Part shown: in pieces, positions 1 through 5,258 of the stretch
Layout of the letters: each line of letters opens with the position of its first letter
Numbering within the stretch: the stretch's first letter is position 1
Assembly (NCBI GenBank): GCA_017394475.1
Contig: JAFPYQ010000041.1
Coordinates: 1-5,258 of the forward strand
Direction: 5' to 3'
Length of the DNA stretch: 5,258 nucleotides
DNA from: Oscillospiraceae bacterium
GTDB taxonomy: Bacteria; Bacillota; Clostridia; Oscillospirales; Ruminococcaceae
The notes under the pieces: model-generated
What the model saw: only the letters and a program-made list of their open reading frames with translations
What the model was told of the DNA's origin: nothing
Databases searched by the model: none
Made by a program: the position numbers and the translations under genes

Positions 1-1663
1 CAACAATGCCATAGTTTCACTGGTGCTCTCCATATTCACCACTGCGGTGTCCTTCCTGCTGTTTGTCATCATTCTGCTGACACTGCGTTTCAGCATACGC
101 ACCGCCATCAAGAAGGAGGAGCGGGAGCTTGGCATAATGAAGGCACTCGGAGCGGATTCCTTCTCCTTCCGCTGGCTCTTTGCTGCAAAGTACATCGCAT
201 TTGCTGTGATAGGCGGCATCATAGGCGTATTCATGGGCGTTCCCGCAGGCGGCTATCTTATCGACAGGTTCTTTGAGAATATGTCCTACGCCATATCGGG
301 CGTGGATATCGTTGTGGCAGCCGTTGCCGCTGCAAGCATCACGGTCTTCGTGATACTGTACATCCTTGTATCGCTCAGACGCATAGACAAGATATCCGTC
401 ATGGATGCCATCACGGGCGAGAACAGGTCGGAGAGCATCGGCAGGAAGAACCGCTTCATGCTCACAAAGCGCAAGAAGATGAGCGTGCCATTCTTCCTTG
501 CTCTGTCCGATATCTTTACAAAGCTGCGCAGATATATCATGCTGCTCATCGCCTTCACGGCAGGCTCCCTTATGGTCATGCTCACCGTGCAGCTCCGCGA
601 CACCATGATATCCAAGGATTTCCTTATCAATTATTATGATTACACTGACCTTGATTTCGGCCTGGATTCAACTCCGGACTTCTGGAAAAAAATGACACTT
701 GACACCGGAAGACCCGATATCGCTGAATATTCGGTGAATGAAGCCTTCCGCAAGAATAATATCCCCGCCGAGCTCGATGTGGCATATTATTCCTATGCCA
801 ATATCGTCACGGACGGCAAAAAATCGAATGTTCAGATGGTATCCGGCACAGACCCTGCAAAAATACGCATGATAAAGGGCGGACAGCCGCCCGTGCTCAC
901 CAACGAGATCATGATAGACAAGTTCACCGCAGATAGTCTCGGGTACAACATAGGCGATACTATCTACATCGAATATGAGAAGTACGATGCGGACAGGCTC
1001 TATACAAAGCTCACCACGGACAGCTTCGTGATCACGGGCTTTGTTGACAGACTTTCAAACTTCAACAATTCGGAAGTGTATATGTCTGCGGATTTCAATG
1101 ATGCGCCTTCCATGGGCTGCCATTTCATGGGATTTCGGATAGATGCTCCCCGTGCGGAGAAAGCAAAGTATGTCGAGCAGATAAAGGCGCTGTTTCCGAA
1201 CAATACCGTTGAGCCTCTTGAGGCGGACGGCAACTGGCTGGCTATGTACGATATGCTGCTCTCCTTCATCAGGAACACAGTAGTCATAATGACAGCGTGC
1301 CTGTTCGCATTCCTCACCCTCATGTATCAGAGCATATTCATGAAGAACGAGGAGAATGAAACTGCTATGCTCAAAAGCTGCGGCTTTGATGACGGCTCGG
1401 TGAAGAAATGGCAGTTTTTCAGGATGATGACCCTTTTCGCAGTATCACAGGCAGCCGCAGCGATACTCATGCCTACGGTGGGCACAAAACTGATGAGCTC
1501 CATGTTCAGTACGATCACGGGGCTTTGCAACTGGAAATTCTCACAGGGACGGACAAGCTGCATAATATGGGTGGCAGGAATAACAGTGATAATAGCCATA
1601 GTCGAGGCGATAGTGCTGAAAGGTATCGAGAAGACGGAGATATGGAGGATAAGAAATGAGTAA
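1..1663 (+). CDS. ABC transporter permease, tandem FtsX/MacB type (5' end missing)
   Basis: Membrane subunit of a MacB-like ABC transporter, cut by the left window edge. The frame is open from position 2 (residue 1 here), and the GTG at 23 lies inside a membrane helix, so it is not the start. Visible order: helix about 4-30; cytoplasmic motif ELGIMKALGA at 42-51, typical of FtsX domains; helices about 64-87 and 101-125; a basic linker; helix about 178-198; a large soluble, presumably extracellular, domain about 200-417; helix about 422-442; a second copy of the motif, ETAMLKSCGF at 453-462; helices about 472-494 and 521-542. This is the last part of one four-helix FtsX unit followed by a complete second unit, so a first helix and perhaps a first outer domain are expected upstream. 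The single helix before the outer domain fits MacB-like repeats better than the ten-helix BceB layout. The gene overlaps the ATPase gene by 8 bases, implying coupled translation. The substrate is unknown; peptides, antimicrobial compounds or lipids are possible from family knowledge. Confidence 0.9.
   Translation, partial: NNAIVSLVLSIFTTAVSFLLFVIILLTLRFSIRTAIKKEERELGIMKALGADSFSFRWLFAAKYIAFAVIGGIIGVFMGVPAGGYLIDRFFENMSYAISGVDIVVAAVAAASITVFVILYILVSLRRIDKISVMDAITGENRSESIGRKNRFMLTKRKKMSVPFFLALSDIFTKLRRYIMLLIAFTAGSLMVMLTVQLRDTMISKDFLINYYDYTDLDFGLDSTPDFWKKMTLDTGRPDIAEYSVNEAFRKNNIPAELDVAYYSYANIVTDGKKSNVQMVSGTDPAKIRMIKGGQPPVLTNEIMIDKFTADSLGYNIGDTIYIEYEKYDADRLYTKLTTDSFVITGFVDRLSNFNNSEVYMSADFNDAPSMGCHFMGFRIDAPRAEKAKYVEQIKALFPNNTVEPLEADGNWLAMYDMLLSFIRNTVVIMTACLFAFLTLMYQSIFMKNEENETAMLKSCGFDDGSVKKWQFFRMMTLFAVSQAAAAILMPTVGTKLMSSMFSTITGLCNWKFSQGRTSCIIWVAGITVIIAIVEAIVLKGIEKTEIWRIRNE
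1644..1648 (+). promoter_or_regulatory. Ribosome binding site of the ATPase gene
   Basis: A perfect GGAGG lies 7 bases before the ATG at 1656. It sits inside the end of the permease gene and fixes the ATPase start, which overlaps the permease stop. Confidence 0.85.
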
Positions 1664-2417
1664 GATACTTGATGTGAAGGATCTCTGCAAGACCTATGTG
1701 GTGGATGAGCAGAGCAACAATGTCCTGCAGAACGTGAATTTTTCCATGGAGGAGGGCGAGTTCGTTGCCATCATGGGGCCTTCGGGCTCGGGCAAATCCA
1801 CTCTGCTCTATACCGTCAGCGGAATGGACGATATGACCGCAGGCAAGGTGTACTTCGACGGTGATGATATATCATCCCTGGGCAAGAAGCAGCTCTCAAA
1901 GCTGAGGCTCAACAAGATGGGCTTTGTGTTCCAGCAGATGTATATGATGAAGAAGCTGTCCATGATAGACAATATCGTCCTGCCGGGCTATCAGGCGAAG
2001 CTCAAGCCCCGCGCAGAGGTGAATACCGATGCAGAGAAGCTCATGCGCCGCCTGGGTATAATAGAGACCGCTGACAGGTATATCACCGAGGTGTCGGGCG
2101 GACAGCTCCAGAGGGCGTGCCTTTGCAGATCCCTCATAAACTCCCCCAAGATGATATACGCTGATGAGCCCACAGGAGCGCTCAATCAGAGAGCCTCCAT
2201 GGAGGTGATGCGGGAGCTGGTCAATGCCAACAACGACGGCACATCTGTCCTCATGGTCACACACAGCGAGAAGGTAGCATCCTTCAGTGAGCGTGTCATA
2301 TATTTCGTGGACGGCAATATACAGGGCGAGATAAACCTCGGCAAGATGTCCTCCCCCGATGAACTGGCAGTAAGGGAAAGAAAAGTCAAAAACTGGCTTG
2401 ACGGAATGGATTGGTAA
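1656..2417 (+). CDS. ABC transporter ATP-binding protein, MacB/LolD/FtsE class
   Basis: Cytoplasmic ATPase (253 residues) that powers the permease encoded just upstream. All nucleotide-binding motifs are visible: Walker A GPSGSGKST at 41-49, Q-loop FVFQQ at 90-94, signature VSGGQ at 146-150 followed by LQRA, Walker B ending in Asp170-Glu171 with the ADEPTG sequence usual in this class, and the H-loop His203 in VTHS. The segment after Walker B reads GALN instead of the common SALD or NLD, so the usual D-loop Asp is Asn177; related exporters may share this, and it does not suggest inactivity. A charged C-terminal tail (about 230-253) ends in NWLDGMDW. Length is normal for the class. The start is set by GGAGG at 1644-1648 and lies within the last codons of the permease gene. 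The class includes macrolide, lipoprotein, bacitracin-resistance and cell-division transporters, so the motifs alone do not give the substrate. Confidence 0.96.
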   Translation: MSKILDVKDLCKTYVVDEQSNNVLQNVNFSMEEGEFVAIMGPSGSGKSTLLYTVSGMDDMTAGKVYFDGDDISSLGKKQLSKLRLNKMGFVFQQMYMMKKLSMIDNIVLPGYQAKLKPRAEVNTDAEKLMRRLGIIETADRYITEVSGGQLQRACLCRSLINSPKMIYADEPTGALNQRASMEVMRELVNANNDGTSVLMVTHSEKVASFSERVIYFVDGNIQGEINLGKMSSPDELAVRERKVKNWLDGMDW

Positions 2418-2421
2418 GGTG
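2416..2421 (+). promoter_or_regulatory. Ribosome binding site of the lipoprotein gene
   Basis: AAGGTG overlaps the ATPase stop codon (TAA at 2415-2417) and lies 4 bases before the ATG at 2426. It supports that ATG over the in-frame TTG at 2411, which lies inside the ATPase gene and would place five residues ahead of the lipoprotein signal. The spacing is short, so initiation may depend partly on ribosomes finishing the ATPase gene. Confidence 0.6.
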
Positions 2422-2425
2422 TATA

Positions 2426-2473
2426 ATGAAGAAGATAACGGCTTTGATGGCAGCCCTCATGCTCACAGGCTGT
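2426..2473 (+). other. Lipoprotein signal peptide and lipobox
   Basis: Codes for MKKITALMAALMLTGC: two lysines, a hydrophobic core and the lipobox L-T-G-C. Signal peptidase II would cut before Cys16 (codon 2471-2473), which would carry the lipid. This places the mature protein on the outer face of the membrane in a Gram-positive cell. Confidence 0.9.
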
Positions 2474-3829
2474 GCTGCCGATATGACCTATACGGACTTT
2501 GAAAGACCCGCACAGCCCGCGAGCGCCCTTTCCTCCACAGGGGATGTGTATGTGGCACAGCAGGCAGTATATGAAGACGCAGGCACACCCGACAAGTGCC
2601 TTGAAACAGCATCATCCGATGACGGTATATGCACCATAAGCAGAATGGAGCATTATTACGATGTGCATATCGACTATGAGCGCTCCACTCCCGCACAGGC
2701 AGGCAGAGCCTATGCACAGGCTATAATGAAGATATATCCCGATATAAGCGAAATGATAGAGCCCTATCTCTATGAGAACATCATGATCGCATTCCCCGCT
2801 GTCAAGGACTATGCACCCGTGGAAAAGCGCATATTTACCCTTGCAGAGAGCCTGCATGACGATCAGAAGGAAGAACTGTTAGCTTTTGCGGAGGAGCTAT
2901 CGGGGGGCATCCGCGGCTATGAGCAGGACGGACAGATAAGCTACGAAGAGGCTGTTACCTTCAACCTCATCCCCGAGGCACTGAGAGAAACCGCCTGCTC
3001 CGCGCTCACCCTCTGGGGCAGCAAGACTGCCACCGGAGATATGATCGCCACACGCTTCCTTGACTGGAACCTGGGCAGTGACTATCAGATGTGCAGAATA
3101 CACGCCATAGTACACGCAGACAAGGGAGAGCGTTCTTATACCGCCATATCGTTTTTAGGCCTCGGGAGCATCATCTCCGGCGTGAACAATGACGGAGTGT
3201 TCGGTGCCATACTCGATGTGGGCAGCTATGACCAGATCTATTCCTGCGAGGACAAAAAATGCTACACGTGGGAGCTGAGATACGCCCTTGAGGAATTTGA
3301 CACCGCAAGGGAAGTAGGTCAGTACATGGTGGACAACAGCGCCGATTTCACATGGAGCCACCATATCTATCTTGCCGACGGCAAGGAGACCTGTTGTGCA
3401 GAGGATGCAACGACACAGCTGCAGAGGAGCGGCAAGGGATTTTCCGTCCTGCGCGACTGTGATACACCGCTCCTTGACTGCATACACTGGGATAATCCCG
3501 ACAGTCTGTGCGTGGTCAATTCCTTTGCCGCAAAGGGCAATCAGGACGGTTTTTCCACTATACAGCACAACATCGTAAGGTTCAATAAGTACAACGAATG
3601 GGTGGGGAGCCGTGATACCTTTACTCCCGGACAGCTCAAATCGGTGCTCACCTCCGAGCAGGTAAATCTGGGTATGAAGGAGACCGAACCGCAGGTGAAC
3701 TGCATCCGTAACAGGGGCACATCACAGATAATCATGGTGGACTACCACACCGGCAATATACAGGTGGCGTTCACTCCCGCCGAAGGCCCCTCCGATGATG
3801 TGGTATTTACAGACGTAGGCCATTATTGA
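2426..3829 (+). CDS. Lipoprotein Ntn-hydrolase, probable C45-type acyltransferase/amidohydrolase
   Basis: Predicted surface lipoprotein of 467 residues with a C45-like (isopenicillin N acyltransferase-like) Ntn-hydrolase core. Residues 1-15 form a short signal peptide with two lysines, and LTGC gives lipidated Cys16. After a Ser/Ala-rich linker, the stretch around 87-100 (STPAQAGRAYAQAI) resembles the helix that opens C45 precursors. The likely nucleophile is Cys191: Ala-Cys-Ser-Ala, then LWGSKTATGDMIATRFLDW, with Arg210 and Asp213 spaced as the Arg and Asp of choloylglycine-type active sites. Then come GVNNDGVF at 252-259 (family GxNxxG), VNSF at 364-367 (family TNHF/Y), Arg385, and a closing segment TSQIIMVDY at 432-440 that fits the family's last strands. 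Autocleavage before Cys191 would leave a lipid-bound piece (16-190) and a 277-residue catalytic chain. The family cleaves or transfers acyl groups on amides (penicillins, acylated amino acids); the substrate here is unknown. The gene starts 8 bases after the ATPase gene. I am fairly sure of the superfamily, less of C45 as opposed to C59. Confidence 0.78.
   Translation: MKKITALMAALMLTGCAADMTYTDFERPAQPASALSSTGDVYVAQQAVYEDAGTPDKCLETASSDDGICTISRMEHYYDVHIDYERSTPAQAGRAYAQAIMKIYPDISEMIEPYLYENIMIAFPAVKDYAPVEKRIFTLAESLHDDQKEELLAFAEELSGGIRGYEQDGQISYEEAVTFNLIPEALRETACSALTLWGSKTATGDMIATRFLDWNLGSDYQMCRIHAIVHADKGERSYTAISFLGLGSIISGVNNDGVFGAILDVGSYDQIYSCEDKKCYTWELRYALEEFDTAREVGQYMVDNSADFTWSHHIYLADGKETCCAEDATTQLQRSGKGFSVLRDCDTPLLDCIHWDNPDSLCVVNSFAAKGNQDGFSTIQHNIVRFNKYNEWVGSRDTFTPGQLKSVLTSEQVNLGMKETEPQVNCIRNRGTSQIIMVDYHTGNIQVAFTPAEGPSDDVVFTDVGHY
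2993..2998 (+). other. Predicted autocleavage site and catalytic cysteine (Ala190-Cys191)
   Basis: The codons for Ala190 and Cys191 precede SALTLWGS, the segment that matches the new N-terminus of C45/choloylglycine-type Ntn-hydrolases. In that fold the cysteine freed by cleavage is both nucleophile and N-terminal base. Position assigned by motif alignment from memory, not by structure. Confidence 0.65.
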
Positions 3830-3838
3830 TGCTCATGC

Positions 3839-3847
3839 AGGAGAGGG
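3839..3847 (+). promoter_or_regulatory. Ribosome binding site of the TraX-family gene
   Basis: AGGAGAGGG, the strongest purine-rich site in the gap, has its 3' end 11 bases before the ATG at 3859. It supports that start over the in-frame ATGs at 3829 and 3835, which would place the site inside the coding region and have no good site of their own. The ATG at 3829 does form a TGATG stop-start overlap with the lipoprotein gene, so a coupled longer form (267 residues) cannot be excluded. Confidence 0.6.
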
Positions 3848-3858
3848 ATAAGAGGGAT

Positions 3859-4632
3859 ATGGAAAAGAAAAGCCTTAAAGTCATTGACCGCGACATGATG
3901 AAATACATTGCGATATTCACGATGTTCATCGGTCATGCGGTGGCATGGATACACCTGATGCAGCATCCGGGTGATGAATATGCCACATTCAATATGCCCT
4001 TCGGTCTGATGTGCGTGAGCTTCCTTTCGCTGATATGCCCGCCTGTGATGTTCTTCTTCATCGCAGACGGCTACAAATACACCAGGGACAGGAAGAGATA
4101 TGCGCTGAGGCTTTTCATATTCGCCTGCATCACACAGCCCTTCGACTGGCTGATCTTTCAGCCGCTGCACGGCTGGCGCACCTTCAATGTCATATTCACT
4201 CTGTTCTTCGGACTGCTGGCGATAATGATATGGGAGAGCAAGCTGAAAATGTGGCAACGCATTGTGCTCATAGTGCTGTGTGATGCCGTTACGCTGGCCA
4301 TGTCCTCGGACTGGATGCTGTTCGGTGTGCTGTTCATACTCTTCCTGCATATCTTCCGCGACAGGCCGAAGCAGAGGCTCATCGCCTATTCCGTGCTCAC
4401 CGCCCTGCACTTTGTACCGAACCTGTTCTCGCTGGGAAAGGTGCCCACGGCAAATCTGCTGACAGGTATCATGGTGATGATATCCATGTTCGCACTGGCA
4501 TACTTTGCCATGACCGTGCTTTACAACGGGAAAAAGGGAAGACACCCCGTTTTTGCGAAATGGTTCTTCTATGCGTTCTATCCGCTTCACTATCTTGTGA
4601 TATGGGGAATATATGTGATGTTTATACGATAA
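3859..4632 (+). CDS. TraX-family integral membrane protein
   Basis: Multi-pass membrane protein, 257 residues from the chosen ATG. Family marks: the first helix, KYIAIFTMFIGH at 15-26, matches the TraX opening (K-x-x-A-x-x-x-M-x-x-D/N-H) with Gly25 where Asp or Asn is usual; P62 with FFIADGYKYTRDRKRY at 66-81 and RLFIFACITQPFDW at 84-97 match the F-x-x-G-Y-x-x-T, Y-x-x-R-L and Q-x-P-F blocks; and the end, KWFFYAFYPLHYLVIW at 234-249, carries the F-Y-P-x-H motif. About eight or nine helices are seen, near 13-31, 45-69, 81-101, 110-125, 133-148, 150-165, 173-190, 199-221 and 234-254. F-plasmid TraX N-acetylates pilin; Clostridia homologues are common but mostly uncharacterised, and no pilin or conjugation gene lies here. 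The family resembles membrane acyltransferases, so transfer of an acyl group is a reasonable but unproven guess. Translation could also begin at 3829. Confidence 0.85.
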   Translation: MEKKSLKVIDRDMMKYIAIFTMFIGHAVAWIHLMQHPGDEYATFNMPFGLMCVSFLSLICPPVMFFFIADGYKYTRDRKRYALRLFIFACITQPFDWLIFQPLHGWRTFNVIFTLFFGLLAIMIWESKLKMWQRIVLIVLCDAVTLAMSSDWMLFGVLFILFLHIFRDRPKQRLIAYSVLTALHFVPNLFSLGKVPTANLLTGIMVMISMFALAYFAMTVLYNGKKGRHPVFAKWFFYAFYPLHYLVIWGIYVMFIR

Positions 4633-4638
4633 GAGGTG
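4632..4638 (+). promoter_or_regulatory. Ribosome binding site of the response-regulator gene
   Basis: AGAGGTG touches the TraX stop codon (4630-4632) and lies 7 bases before the TTG at 4646. The good spacing, together with the protein alignment, decides for the TTG start; no in-frame ATG exists nearby. Confidence 0.8.
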
Positions 4639-4645
4639 ATCTGCT

Positions 4646-5258
4646 TTGACAGATATTCTTATAATAGAGGACAATGAGAGCTTAGGACAGCTCACCTGTG
4701 ATTTTCTGCGCAGGCAGGGCTATACCGTTGAGCTGGCGGACAGTGCCGAAAAGGGGCTTGCGCTGCTCGGGAGCGAGACCTTCAAGCTGTTGCTCCTTGA
4801 TGTGATGCTGCCGGGGATGGATGGTTATGATGCCCTTGCCGAGATACGGGAGGAGCGGGATATGCCCGTCATCATGATGAGTGCCAAGACCGATGATGAC
4901 AGCAAGATACTGGGCCTTGAGATAGGCGCTGACGACTATGTGGACAAGCCCTTTTCAATATCGGTGCTGCTGTCTAAGATAAAGGCGCTCATGCGTCGGG
5001 CATACGAGTCATCGGGTGAAAAGAGCGTGGTGACTGCCGAGGGCATCACTGCCGATATAGGGGCGAGAAAGGTCTATAAGAACGGTGAGCTCATCAATAT
5101 AAAGGGCAAGGAGTTCGACCTGCTGGTATACCTTATGGAGCATAAGGGACAGGCGCTTCGCAAGGAGCAGATATTCAACGCAGTATGGGGAGAGGACTGC
5201 TTTTCGGAGCTGTCCTCATCAAGTGTTTATATAAGCTGGCTGCGTGACAGGGTAGAGG
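4646..5258 (+). CDS. OmpR/PhoB-family response regulator (3' end missing)
   Basis: DNA-binding half of a two-component system; 204 residues are visible of an expected 225 or so. The receiver domain (about 1-118) has the acidic pair Glu8-Asp9, phosphate-accepting Asp52 in LLLLDVMLPGMDG, Ser79 in MMSAK, and Lys101 in DKPF. The winged-helix domain starts near 130: KGKEFDLLVYLMEHKGQ (153-169), LRKEQIFNAVWGED (171-184) and SSVYISWLRDRVE at the window edge match the trans-activation loop and DNA-recognition helix of the OmpR class. Translation begins at TTG, which gives MTDILIIEDN, the normal N-terminus. The gene lies 13 bases after TraX with no terminator between, so it is probably co-transcribed with the transporter, lipoprotein and TraX genes. 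Such regulators near FtsX-type transporters often respond to cell-envelope stress or antimicrobial peptides. A histidine kinase gene is expected just downstream but is not visible. Confidence 0.95.
   Translation, partial: MTDILIIEDNESLGQLTCDFLRRQGYTVELADSAEKGLALLGSETFKLLLLDVMLPGMDGYDALAEIREERDMPVIMMSAKTDDDSKILGLEIGADDYVDKPFSISVLLSKIKALMRRAYESSGEKSVVTAEGITADIGARKVYKNGELINIKGKEFDLLVYLMEHKGQALRKEQIFNAVWGEDCFSELSSSSVYISWLRDRVE

Noticed and set aside
23..25. GTG at 23 as the start of the permease gene
   Set aside because: The frame is open to the window edge, the preceding codons (N-N-A-I-V-S-L) continue the same membrane helix, and the protein begins mid-domain.
1863..1876. Perfect 14-base palindrome GATGATATATCATC inside the ATPase gene
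   Set aside because: It codes for ordinary residues (D-D-I-S-S) in a conserved region, has no T-run or loop like a terminator, and is far from any gene start. A chance origin is likely, although an operator cannot be formally excluded.
2411..2425. TTG at 2411 as the start of the lipoprotein gene
   Set aside because: It would add five residues before a textbook signal peptide, lies inside the ATPase gene, and the ribosome binding site AAGGTG lies downstream of it.
2418..2425. Terminator or promoter in the ATPase-lipoprotein gap
   Set aside because: Only 8 bases, with no hairpin or T-run around it.
4595..4628. Possible promoter before the response regulator (TTGTGA at 4595-4600, TATACG at 4623-4628)
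   Set aside because: The spacing of 22 bases is too long and the -10 match is only four of six. The sequence also codes for the conserved TraX C-terminus.
3823..4695. 290-codon open frame on the - strand opposite the TraX gene
   Set aside because: Its product is rich in His, Gln, Glu and Tyr with no recognisable domain, as expected from the reverse complement of a helix-rich gene. It also runs into the response-regulator start, while the + strand protein matches a known family.

Overview
The window is a compact run of five genes, all on the + strand. It begins inside an ABC-transporter permease gene and ends inside a response-regulator gene. Moderate GC by eye, strong purine-rich ribosome binding sites (one a perfect GGAGG), a TTG start, many ATA isoleucine codons and the protein families all suggest a Gram-positive anaerobe of the class Clostridia (Bacillota). 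A Ruminococcus-like gut or rumen bacterium is my best guess, but the genus is only an impression from style and was not tested.

Layout: (1) positions 1-1663, the C-terminal part of a tandem FtsX/MacB-type permease; (2) 1656-2417, its ATPase of the MacB/LolD/FtsE class, overlapping the permease gene by 8 bases; (3) 2426-3829, a lipoprotein that I read as an Ntn-hydrolase of the C45 (acyl-CoA:6-aminopenicillanate acyltransferase-like) family, with an apparent autocleavage site at Ala190-Cys191; (4) about 3859-4632, a TraX-family multi-pass membrane protein; (5) 4646 to the window end, an OmpR-family response regulator with a TTG start. Gaps between genes are 8, 29 and 13 bases. No terminator or convincing promoter separates them, so the simplest reading is one transcription unit that runs past both window edges. 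A sensor kinase gene probably follows the regulator.

Working together (inference): the permease and ATPase would form a MacB-like machine that exports or extracts an amphipathic molecule such as a peptide or lipid-like compound. The lipoprotein would sit outside the membrane and cleave or transfer an amide-linked acyl group. TraX belongs to a family whose founding member acetylates F-pilin, so a second acyl-modifying activity in the membrane is possible. The response regulator would tie expression to an envelope signal. The combination of an exporter, a surface Ntn-hydrolase and TraX under a two-component system is the most interesting aspect of the window; no part of the functional link is proven by the sequence.

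No RNA genes, CRISPR arrays, insertion sequences, attachment sites or long repeats were seen. No gene-free stretch exceeds 29 bases.
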